Below the pieces are notes generated by a model. It was not told the origin of the DNA. It searched no databases and saw only the letters and a program-made list of their open reading frames with translations. A stretch of 32,228 bases of DNA, taken from an uncultured Eubacteriaceae bacterium. GTDB taxonomy: Bacteria; Bacillota; Clostridia; Lachnospirales; CAG-274. Positions 6,948-14,228 of this stretch are shown piece by piece. Within the stretch, counting starts at the first letter, position 1, and each line of letters opens with the position of its first letter. Where the stretch lies: assembly GCA_947167715.1 (NCBI GenBank), contig CAMVJD010000035.1:1-32228 (forward strand), written 5' to 3'. The position numbers and the translations under genes were made by a program.

Positions 6948-8060
6948 ATGAAAAAGAAAATCTTATTATTTGCAAGCTCCGTACTTGCAACAATGGCTTT
7001 AGCTGTTTCTGCTTATGCAGCCGATCTTCCTTCGGTTGACGGCAACACTCTTGAAGATTCAAGACTTATCCTTCAGGAAGCATTACAGCATACATTACAG
7101 CCTACAGATGCTAACTATTCACTGTACGATATCGACGGCAACAAGCCCGGCCTTTCTGTTGATGTAACTGCAAACGATGCTGCTTTGGCATTCAAGCGTT
7201 CTTTAACAACAACTCAGTTCTACCTTGAGGTGAAGGCAGGCAAGTTCTCTAAAGATATTGTTTTAACACCTTACAGCGGCTCTGTTGATTCCGACGAAGC
7301 AGGCTTAAAGGACATGGTAGAAAGTTATCTTGCGCTTGACAGTGATTCTCAGGCACACAAAGCTGTTGCAAATGCGAAAGAAAAAGCATATAATAAGTCT
7401 GTAAAGAGCAAGATAATGACATACATCGATAAGATCCACTTCAACTCCGCAAAGGGTGAGGTTTATCTTAGGGACAACGAAGGCTGGGCAATCTTTGCCG
7501 ATGCTATCGCTCCTATGCTTACAGGTAAGGATGCTACTCTTATCGCTGCAAAGTGGGACAAGGATACAAAGACAGCAAGCGGCTCCGCTCAGATCGCTGA
7601 TCTTTACCTTCCCGATGTTGCTGCTGACGATGAGATCTCATTCTCCGAGCTTCAGAAAGCTTATGTTGCAGCACGCGATAACGCTGTAAATCTTAACGAA
7701 GGCGAAGTTCCCGCTAACCTTAAGGAAACTGCTTCAAACGCTATGAAGGTTGGCAACGCTGCTTCCAAGTACGGCGCAGTACTTACACTTAACGAAGGCA
7801 CAGCTTTTGAAAAGGTTTACACATACAACAAGGACGGCGACCTTACAGACTTTAACAAGCTTGTTGATGATGCAAACGGTATCTATGATTACAACACAGT
7901 TACTATCGGCAAGATCAACGATGTACTCGGTACAGGCGACACAGCTGTTGAAAAGGACGTTAACGGCGAAACAGTAGAAGTTTACGGTACAGCTAAGCTT
8001 CAGATCTCCGGTGCTGTTAAGACACAGACAGGTACTATCCAACTTGTAAAGAAGAAATAA
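6948..8060 (+). CDS. Abundant secreted protein of unknown function with a dockerin-like N-terminal region
   Basis: The protein is 370 aa with a clear signal peptide cleaved after SAYA (residue 24). The mature start shows two EF-hand-like stretches. One is SVDGNTLEDSRLILQEAL (29-46). The other is DIDGN (61-65), then after a short insertion VTANDAALAFKRSL (73-86). These resemble a dockerin pair with one shortened and one extended loop. The remaining 280 residues match no family I recognise; they are rich in Lys, Asp and Ala, have no Cys, and end in KKK. Expression is probably high: consensus promoter, 5' hairpin, GGAGG 7 nt from ATG, and codon use (GCT, CTT, AAC) that differs from neighbouring genes. 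A terminator follows. It could be a surface-layer or matrix component paired with the SLH protein downstream. Confidence 0.8.
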   Translation: MKKKILLFASSVLATMALAVSAYAADLPSVDGNTLEDSRLILQEALQHTLQPTDANYSLYDIDGNKPGLSVDVTANDAALAFKRSLTTTQFYLEVKAGKFSKDIVLTPYSGSVDSDEAGLKDMVESYLALDSDSQAHKAVANAKEKAYNKSVKSKIMTYIDKIHFNSAKGEVYLRDNEGWAIFADAIAPMLTGKDATLIAAKWDKDTKTASGSAQIADLYLPDVAADDEISFSELQKAYVAARDNAVNLNEGEVPANLKETASNAMKVGNAASKYGAVLTLNEGTAFEKVYTYNKDGDLTDFNKLVDDANGIYDYNTVTIGKINDVLGTGDTAVEKDVNGETVEVYGTAKLQISGAVKTQTGTIQLVKKK

Positions 8061-8097
8061 TTTAAAATTTATAAAAATTAAATTATATAAAAAATAT

Positions 8098-8126
8098 AAA
8101 AGACTGTTCATACCGGGCAGTCTTTT
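8098..8126 (+). terminator. Terminator or attenuator between the secreted protein and the SLH gene
   Basis: AAAAGACTG (8098-8106) pairs perfectly with CAGTCTTTT (8118-8126). The T-run forms part of the stem. It lies 25 nt before the SLH start with no obvious second promoter, so partial read-through may set the ratio of the two proteins. Confidence 0.65.
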
Positions 8127-8151
8127 ATACTATTAAAAGGAGACAAAAAAA

Positions 8152-9549
8152 ATGAAAAAATTTACCAAACTTGCAGCCATTGCGTTGTCCTTTACAATGC
8201 TTTTTGGCAATACGGTATTTGCCGCAGATGCGGAAAAAGCTGCCGATGCAGCCGAAACGACCGAAGCGGCCGAAACAGCCGAGGACACAGCTGCTGCCGA
8301 AGAAGAGGCCGAAGCTGCTCCCGTATCCCCGTTTGAGGATGTGGATATCACAACACAAACAGGCAAAAACATTTTAAAGCTTTACAATGCAGGCATACTT
8401 GCAGGCTACAATGAGGACGGCAAGCTTATCTTCAAGCCCGACGGCAATATTACCCGTGCCGAGCTTTCACGCATCTTCAACGGCGTTTTTAAATACGCTC
8501 CAAGTGAAGAGCAGCTTGCAAACGTAACCGATTTTGCGGATAACCAAGACAGCGCAGCATGGTACTACAATGATGTTCGTATTGCACAGGTAGCAGGCTA
8601 TATCAACGGTTTTGAGGACAATACCTTCCGCGCAAAGGAAAACTTCACACGTCAGCAGGCTTGTGTTGTCATTGACCTTATAACAGGCGTAAACACATAC
8701 AACAACGACCTTAAAATAACCGACGAGGTTTCCGAATGGGCAGACAAATATGTAAACTGGGCTGTTACGGCAGGCCTTTTCCCTCTTGAAGAAAACAACA
8801 CCTTCCGCGCAACACAAAATATCACACGCGCCGAGGTATGCGATCTTCTCGAAATATTTGTTGACGAGGCAAAGGCCGACGATACCGAAAAAGAAACCAC
8901 CGATTCGGATGCTTCAACAGAGGCAACTACAGAAGAAGTTACCGTAAAAACATCAAACGGTACAGTCGTTAAGGTCACACGCGGCGGCAGCGGCGGTGGT
9001 TCAGGCAGCTCCGGCAGCTCAAGCGGCTCTAAAAGCTCCGATTCGTCAAACACAACTGCAGAAACAACTACCGTTAATGCAGAAGGCTCTACCGAAACGA
9101 CAACCAAAGCATCTTCAAGCGGCAGCGGTTCGACCATTAAGCCCAGCACTTCGGGCGAAACAAAGGTGACTACGGCACCCGTTAAGGAAACCACCACAGA
9201 ATCCACTACGGAAACAACAACCAAGGATGTAACGCCCAAGCAGGTCGATGAGCCCAGCGCAGATGTATTAAAAAGCATCGACAGCGTATATCTTTCGCTT
9301 GTAAACCGTGTTATCCCCGCTTGCTCAACAAGCGCACAAAAGGCCGTTGCGGTTAAAATAAGCAATGCACTTACAAGATACTCAAACAACCACTCATACG
9401 ATATCTCTCCTGCCGCAGACGAAGCGATAAGCGATTACAGGGCTCTCTCTGATGCCGAAAAGAAGGAGCTTCGCAACCTTATAGTTCAGTATACAAACGT
9501 AAACGACTTATTGCTGCTGCAGCAGACGTATTTCCCTGGTCTGTTATAA
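8152..9549 (+). CDS. SLH-domain cell-surface protein
   Basis: The protein (465 aa) is exported (signal peptide cleaved near AFA, residue 24) and should bind secondary wall polymer through three S-layer homology repeats at about residues 60-118, 124-180 and 186-240. Each has the Phe-x-Asp-type start and the TRAE/TRQQ segment (ITRAELSRIF, FTRQQACVVI, ITRAEVCDLL). Before them is an Ala/Glu-rich acidic stretch (26-56). After them comes a long Thr/Ser/Gly/Lys linker (241-366), then a helical C-terminal domain of about 100 residues of no family I recognise. GGAG lies 9 nt before the ATG. It follows the abundant secreted protein and is coupled to the VanZ-like gene. It may be a wall anchor or minor S-layer component. 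Confidence 0.88.
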   Translation: MKKFTKLAAIALSFTMLFGNTVFAADAEKAADAAETTEAAETAEDTAAAEEEAEAAPVSPFEDVDITTQTGKNILKLYNAGILAGYNEDGKLIFKPDGNITRAELSRIFNGVFKYAPSEEQLANVTDFADNQDSAAWYYNDVRIAQVAGYINGFEDNTFRAKENFTRQQACVVIDLITGVNTYNNDLKITDEVSEWADKYVNWAVTAGLFPLEENNTFRATQNITRAEVCDLLEIFVDEAKADDTEKETTDSDASTEATTEEVTVKTSNGTVVKVTRGGSGGGSGSSGSSSGSKSSDSSNTTAETTTVNAEGSTETTTKASSSGSGSTIKPSTSGETKVTTAPVKETTTESTTETTTKDVTPKQVDEPSADVLKSIDSVYLSLVNRVIPACSTSAQKAVAVKISNALTRYSNNHSYDISPAADEAISDYRALSDAEKKELRNLIVQYTNVNDLLLLQQTYFPGLL

Positions 9550-9550
9550 A

Positions 9551-9994
9551 ATGAGGGCAAAAGTTATTTTTCCCGTATTGACCGTTGCAATGATACTTTT
9601 AATATGGGGACATTCTTTTATGCCTGCCGACCTTTCCGCCAACGAAAGCGGCATAATAACCGAGATAATAAAAAAGCTGTTTCATATATCACAGGACAAT
9701 ACGGAGCATATAGTCCGTAAATGCGCACATTTCAGCGAATATTTCATATTGGGTACGCTTATTTCGGCCGACTGTATTTTGTATATTCGCCGTCCGGTAT
9801 CCTTATTTTCATTATTTGCCGGACTTTTGACACCGCAGATAGACGAGAGCATACAGCTTTTCTCTCCCGGCAGAAGCGGCGAATTATTTGATGTATGGCT
9901 TGATTTTACCGGTTTTTTGACCGGAACGATATTTTTATCTGTCATATTTTATATAGTTTCCAAAAACAAAGGCATAAAACCAAAACAAATTTAA
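9551..9994 (+). CDS. VanZ-like membrane protein
   Basis: A small integral membrane protein (147 aa) with about four hydrophobic segments. It has the VanZ family hallmarks RKCAHFSEYFILG and DESIQLFSPGRSGELFDVWL. VanZ itself gives low-level teicoplanin resistance, but chromosomal VanZ-like proteins are common in Clostridia and their role is unknown, so no resistance should be inferred. ATG follows the SLH stop codon after a single base and has no ribosome site of its own, so translation is probably coupled. A strong terminator follows it. Confidence 0.85.
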   Translation: MRAKVIFPVLTVAMILLIWGHSFMPADLSANESGIITEIIKKLFHISQDNTEHIVRKCAHFSEYFILGTLISADCILYIRRPVSLFSLFAGLLTPQIDESIQLFSPGRSGELFDVWLDFTGFLTGTIFLSVIFYIVSKNKGIKPKQI

Positions 9995-10000
9995 TAATAT

Positions 10001-10038
10001 AAAAAGGGGTCCGATAAAACCGTCGGATCCCTTTTTTA
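10001..10038 (+). terminator. Rho-independent terminator after the VanZ-like gene
   Basis: AAAAAGGGGTCCGA (10001-10014) pairs with TCGGATCCC plus T6 (10023-10037), with one G-T pair. It has a strong U-tail and ends the secreted protein-SLH-VanZ unit. Confidence 0.9.
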
Positions 10039-10059
10039 TATTACAGGGAGGGCTGTTTT

Positions 10060-11334
10060 ATGCTTATACATACAGTCAAGGACGGTGAAACATTAACGGA
10101 TATAGCGGCAATATACGGGCTTTCGGCGGAATATATCGCCAAAGTCAATTCCTACTATCAAAAGCTTGTGCCCGGTCAGGAGCTTATAATAGTCTATCCC
10201 GCCGTAACACATACGGTAAAAGCAGGCGAATCATTGTTTTCCGTTGCCCGTGACTATAACACCGATATTTCCGCACTTTTAAGGAACAATCCTTTTCTTA
10301 ACAACGGGCTTAACGCAGGCGACGAAATAACAATAGCCTACAGCAGCAAAAAACAGGGCAATATTACGCTTAACGGCTATTGCTACACCTTTATAGGGTT
10401 TGAGCTTTTCAGGCGTATTTTGCCCTATTTAAGCTATGTAACTATATTTACCTACGGCTTTGACGAATCGGGCAAGCTTATTCCGCCCTACCCTGCCGAC
10501 GATATTTATATAAAAACTGCGTCGGAGTACGGCACGGCGCCTCTTATGCACCTCTCCACCCTTACCTCTGCCGGCAGCTTTTCAAGCGCCCTGGCTGCAT
10601 TTTTGCTTTCAAACGAGGGACTATGGGACGAACTTGCCGACAATATCCTGGCCAATATAGAAGAAAAGGGCTACAAGGGTCTTGATATTGATTTTGAATA
10701 TCTCTCCGCCGAATATGCCGAGCCTTATGCGGCATTTACGGCCCTGCTGCGCCGCCGCTTAAATGAAAGGGGATATATACTTATAACCGCGCTGGCCCCC
10801 AAAACCTCTGCCGCACAGCAGGGACTTCTCTACGAAGGGCACAGCTATAAGCTTTTGGGACAGAGCAGCGATCTTGTTATGCCCATGACATACGAATGGG
10901 GCTATGCATACAGCGAGCCCATGGCCGTTGCGCCGATAAACAGCGTAAATAGGGTAATAGAATATGCCTTATCCGAAATACCGTCAAATAAAATACTGCT
11001 TGGACTGCCCTTTTACGGCTACGACTGGCAGCTGCCCTACGAAAAGGGCATTACCGTAGGCCGTTCGCTTTCGCCCGAATTTGCATTGCAGCTCGGCCGT
11101 GAATACAATGGGATAATAAAATTTGACGAAATCTCCGCCTCGCCCTTTATGACCTATTTTAACGGCAATACGGAGCATATAGTATGGTTTGAAAGTCCCA
11201 AAAGCATTCAAGCCAAAACAGCGCTTATAGCCCGATATTCCCTTGCAGGAGCGGGCATATGGAGTATTGACCGTCCGTTTTGGCAGGGATATATGACAAT
11301 AAATTTAATGTACGATATAAAAAAATTTTATTGA
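10060..11334 (+). CDS. LysM-GH18 hydrolase, SleL/YaaH-like spore cortex N-acetylglucosaminidase
   Basis: The protein is 424 aa with two N-terminal LysM repeats (about 1-47 and 50-94) that bind peptidoglycan, then a GH18 barrel (about 105-424). The catalytic strand reads GLDIDFEYL: the DxDxE core with the acid Glu is present, but Lys occupies the first Asp position of the wider chitinase motif DxxDxDxE. PMTYEWGY and LGLPFYGYDW are other GH18/YaaH-like segments. There is no signal peptide, as in SleL/YaaH proteins, which are made in the mother cell and assembled on the spore. The known role is cleavage of cortex fragments during germination. GGGAGG sits 8 nt before ATG. A terminator lies just upstream and no promoter is obvious in the 21-nt gap, so its promoter may overlap that terminator. 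Confidence 0.87.
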   Translation: MLIHTVKDGETLTDIAAIYGLSAEYIAKVNSYYQKLVPGQELIIVYPAVTHTVKAGESLFSVARDYNTDISALLRNNPFLNNGLNAGDEITIAYSSKKQGNITLNGYCYTFIGFELFRRILPYLSYVTIFTYGFDESGKLIPPYPADDIYIKTASEYGTAPLMHLSTLTSAGSFSSALAAFLLSNEGLWDELADNILANIEEKGYKGLDIDFEYLSAEYAEPYAAFTALLRRRLNERGYILITALAPKTSAAQQGLLYEGHSYKLLGQSSDLVMPMTYEWGYAYSEPMAVAPINSVNRVIEYALSEIPSNKILLGLPFYGYDWQLPYEKGITVGRSLSPEFALQLGREYNGIIKFDEISASPFMTYFNGNTEHIVWFESPKSIQAKTALIARYSLAGAGIWSIDRPFWQGYMTINLMYDIKKFY

Positions 11335-11359
11335 CAACGACACAAAATTTACTTATACT
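11331..11359 (+). promoter_or_regulatory. Sigma-A promoter of pfkA-pyk
   Basis: A perfect TTGACA (11331-11336), a 17-nt spacer and TATACT (11354-11359). The -35 box contains the TGA stop codon of the upstream hydrolase gene. It lies 57 nt upstream of the pfkA start. Confidence 0.82.
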
Positions 11360-11416
11360 ATTATATTAGAGGGATAATGACTAAATGTCCCTATTTACAA
11401 TTAGGAAGTGTATTAA

Positions 11417-12391
11417 ATGAGTGATACAAAAGTTAAAAAAATAGGCGTACTTACCAGCGGCGGCGATGCGCCGGGTATGAACGCCGCTATCCGCAGCGTG
11501 GTAAGAACAGCCAATGACTGCGGCATTAAGGTAGTTGGGATACAGCGCGGTTTTGAGGGTCTTTTGCACGGCGAATTAAACGAGTTGAGCGGAAAAGATG
11601 TTTCAAATATCATGAACCGCGGCGGTACCATACTTTATACGGCAAGAAGCGCCGAAATGCGTACACCCGAGGGTGTAGAAAAGGCTGCACAGGTCTGTAA
11701 GGTGCTTCAGCTTGATGCGCTGGTAATAATCGGCGGCAACGGCTCGCTTGCGGGCGGCCTTGATCTGTCTGCATACGGCATAAATATTATGGGTATACCG
11801 GGTACTATCGACCTTGATCTGGACTGCACCGAATATACGGTGGGCTTTGATACCGCGGTAAATACCTCGCTTGACGCAATAAATAAAATTCGCGATACCT
11901 CCTGCTCGCACGAGCGCTGCTCGGTCGTTGAGGTAATGGGCAGAGATGCGGGACATATTGCGCTTTGGACAGGCCTTGCGGGCGGTGCCGAGGAGGTTCT
12001 TGTGCCCGAAGATCCCGTCAATAAGGACGCAGTTGTCGAGCAGATACTTGAAAACCGCAGCCACGGCAAAAATCACAACCTTATTGTGGTTGCCGAGGGC
12101 GTCGGCCACAGCCAGGAGCTTGCGGAATATATTGAAAAAATAACGGGCATACAGACCCGCGCCACTATTTTAGGCCATCTTCAGCGCGGCGGCTCGCCTA
12201 CGGCCAAGGACAGACTTGCGGCAGGTATTATGGGCTACAACGCGGTAAAGCTTATCGCGGAGGGTGCAAGAAACCGCATTATGATAGTAAAAGACGGTAA
12301 ATTTACCGACATAGACCTTAAAGAAGGCCTTAGTTACAAAAGAGCTTATGACAAGACACTTTATAATATTATAAAGGTGCTTGCCATTTGA
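11417..12391 (+). CDS. pfkA: 6-phosphofructokinase (ATP-type PfkA) with substituted active-site loop
   Basis: It phosphorylates fructose 6-phosphate to the 1,6-bisphosphate in glycolysis. Length (324 aa) and overall sequence fit the bacterial PfkA family: GVLTSGGDAPGMN at the N-terminus, MGRDAGHIALWTGLAGG, TRATILGHLQRGGSP. Two positions are unusual. The Mg-ATP loop normally GGDGS reads GGNGS (Asn108), and the catalytic segment normally TIDND reads TIDLD (Leu133), although the presumed catalytic base Asp132 and Asp134 remain. Pro-Gly before TID argues against the pyrophosphate-dependent type. AGGAAG is 8 nt before ATG. pyk follows after 30 nt, the usual clostridial/Bacillus pairing. It may be an active variant or a specialised paralogue; the window cannot show whether another PfkA exists. 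Confidence 0.9.
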   Translation: MSDTKVKKIGVLTSGGDAPGMNAAIRSVVRTANDCGIKVVGIQRGFEGLLHGELNELSGKDVSNIMNRGGTILYTARSAEMRTPEGVEKAAQVCKVLQLDALVIIGGNGSLAGGLDLSAYGINIMGIPGTIDLDLDCTEYTVGFDTAVNTSLDAINKIRDTSCSHERCSVVEVMGRDAGHIALWTGLAGGAEEVLVPEDPVNKDAVVEQILENRSHGKNHNLIVVAEGVGHSQELAEYIEKITGIQTRATILGHLQRGGSPTAKDRLAAGIMGYNAVKLIAEGARNRIMIVKDGKFTDIDLKEGLSYKRAYDKTLYNIIKVLAI

Positions 12392-12421
12392 TACATTTAA
12401 TTGAAAAAGGAGTAAAAATTT

Positions 12422-14182
12422 ATGCGCAAAACAAAAATAGTTGCAACACTCGGTCCCGCTTCAAACGAAGTGGACATCATTAAAAAGCTTATTAAAGCGG
12501 GCATCAATGCCGCACGCTTTAACTTTTCTCACGGTGACTATGAGGAACACGGCCAGCGTATCAAAAACTTAAAGCAAGCACGCGAGGAGCTTGGTGCGCC
12601 CATCCCCATTATTCTTGACACAAAGGGCCCCGAGATCCGTACACGCAACGTAGAGGGCGGCAGCGTAGAGCTTGTAAAGGGCAGCACATTTACCCTTACA
12701 ACCGACGAGATAGTAGGTGACAGCACAAAGGTTGCCGTTACATATAAGGATCTTCCCAATGATTTAAGCATAGGCTCTACCGTGCTTATCGACGACGGCC
12801 TTATCGAGCTTACCGTTACCGAAATAAACGGCAGCAATGTTATCTGCCGCGTTGAAAACAACGGTACGCTTGGCTGCAAAAAGGGTGTAAACCTCCCCAA
12901 CGTACACGTTAATCTTCCCGCGCTTACCGAAAAGGACAAGGAGGATATCAAATTCGGTATCAAAATGGGTATCGATTATATCGCCGCTTCCTTTATCCGC
13001 ACAGCACGCGATGTACTTGAAATAAGAAAGGTGCTTGAAGAAAACGACGGTCTCGGCATAAGCATCATTGCTAAAATAGAAAGCCGTGACGGTGTTGACA
13101 ATATTGACGAGATACTTGAGGTATCAAACGCAATTATGGTCGCAAGAGGTGACCTTGGTGTTGAAATACCGCTTGAAGAGGTGCCTATCGTTCAGAAATA
13201 CCTTATCCAGAAGGCTCGTGAAAAGGGCAAAACAGTTATCACAGCTACCCAGATGCTTGAAAGCATGACACACAGCCCCCGCCCCACACGCGCAGAGGCA
13301 AACGACGTTGCAAACGCTATTTTTGACTTTACCGATGCAATAATGCTTTCGGGCGAGAGCGCAAAGGGCGAATATCCCGTTCAGGCAGTTGAAACAATGG
13401 TTAAAATTGCCGAAAAGATCGAGGCAAATATCGACTATGTGGAAAACTTTGACCGCAACAACACAGTTGCAATGACAAGCATTACAAACGCAATAAGCCA
13501 TTCTGCATGTACAACGGCTCACGACCTCAACGCCGCTTGCATAGGTGCTGTTACAATGACCGGTACCGCTATCAAGAAAATTGCAAAATACCGTCCCGCA
13601 AACCCCATAGTGGGCTGTACACCCGTTGACCGTACATTAAGACAGCTTAACCTTGTATGGGGCGTAACACCCGTTAAGGTAGAAATGGAGCAGCATCACT
13701 TTGTTACGCTGTTTGACTCGGTTGCCAAAAAGGCTATCGAAAAGGGTCTTTGCAATATCGGCGATACAATGGTATTTGTCGGCGGTACACCCCTTGGCAC
13801 AACAGGTACCACAAACACACTTAAGGTAGGTATCGTTGGTGATGTTATCCTTGAGGGCAAGATAAAGGCAGGCAACAATACTACCGTTACCGCCGCCACA
13901 AAGGTTATAAAGAGCGCCGCAGAGGCAGAGATACATTTTGAAAAGGGCGATATTTTCGTTACCGACAGCACAAACGCAGACCTTGCCGAATATATGAAAA
14001 AGGCAAGCGCGATTATTGTCGGCAACGGCAAGCACGATGACTTTTCAACGGCAATTAATGTGGGCAAGGAAATGAATATCCCCGTGCTTACATCCAAAAA
14101 GAATGTTGCGGAGGTAGTTCCCAACGCAATAGTTGTAACACTTGATGCAAAATACGGCATCGTGCTTAACAAAAGTCACTAA
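12422..14182 (+). CDS. pyk: Pyruvate kinase with extra C-terminal (PEP-utiliser-like) domain
   Basis: It converts phosphoenolpyruvate and ADP to pyruvate and ATP. The core has RFNFSHG (32-38), DTKGPEIRT (66-74), the IIAKIESRDGV strand with the catalytic Lys, and ARGDLGVEIP. At 586 aa it matches the long Bacillus-type enzyme, whose last 110 or so residues resemble the phosphohistidine domain of PEP-using enzymes. In typical members that domain carries a TSHAA motif. Here the aligned segment reads DDFSTAINVG, with Thr543 where the His would be, so the extra domain is probably structural or regulatory. AAAGGAG precedes the ATG by 9 nt. It is cotranscribed with pfkA, and a good terminator follows. 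The codons are those of a well-expressed gene. Confidence 0.96.
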   Translation: MRKTKIVATLGPASNEVDIIKKLIKAGINAARFNFSHGDYEEHGQRIKNLKQAREELGAPIPIILDTKGPEIRTRNVEGGSVELVKGSTFTLTTDEIVGDSTKVAVTYKDLPNDLSIGSTVLIDDGLIELTVTEINGSNVICRVENNGTLGCKKGVNLPNVHVNLPALTEKDKEDIKFGIKMGIDYIAASFIRTARDVLEIRKVLEENDGLGISIIAKIESRDGVDNIDEILEVSNAIMVARGDLGVEIPLEEVPIVQKYLIQKAREKGKTVITATQMLESMTHSPRPTRAEANDVANAIFDFTDAIMLSGESAKGEYPVQAVETMVKIAEKIEANIDYVENFDRNNTVAMTSITNAISHSACTTAHDLNAACIGAVTMTGTAIKKIAKYRPANPIVGCTPVDRTLRQLNLVWGVTPVKVEMEQHHFVTLFDSVAKKAIEKGLCNIGDTMVFVGGTPLGTTGTTNTLKVGIVGDVILEGKIKAGNNTTVTAATKVIKSAAEAEIHFEKGDIFVTDSTNADLAEYMKKASAIIVGNGKHDDFSTAINVGKEMNIPVLTSKKNVAEVVPNAIVVTLDAKYGIVLNKSH

Positions 14183-14190
14183 AATTCAAG

Positions 14191-14217
14191 GCCGGGCCAT
14201 TTTGGTCCGGTTTTTTT
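14191..14217 (+). terminator. Rho-independent terminator after pyk
   Basis: CCGGGCC (14192-14198), loop ATTTT, GGTCCGG (14204-14210, one G-T pair), then seven T residues. The next gene starts only 12 nt later with no separate promoter visible, so some read-through probably feeds it. Confidence 0.92.
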
Positions 14218-14228
14218 GAGGTATTTAT

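Noticed and set aside
8652..9389. Long minus-strand reading frame (245 codons)
   Set aside because: Antisense to the SLH protein's Ser/Thr/Gly linker, which yields open Val/Ser-rich frames; no start signal or family match.
9551..9994. VanZ-like protein as a glycopeptide resistance gene
   Set aside because: No other van genes are present; VanZ-like proteins are common chromosomal genes and the family match alone does not show resistance.
11366..11416. Possible riboswitch in the pfkA leader
   Set aside because: Only a 5-bp AGGGA/TCCCT pair is visible in a 51-nt leader, too short for a known riboswitch class.
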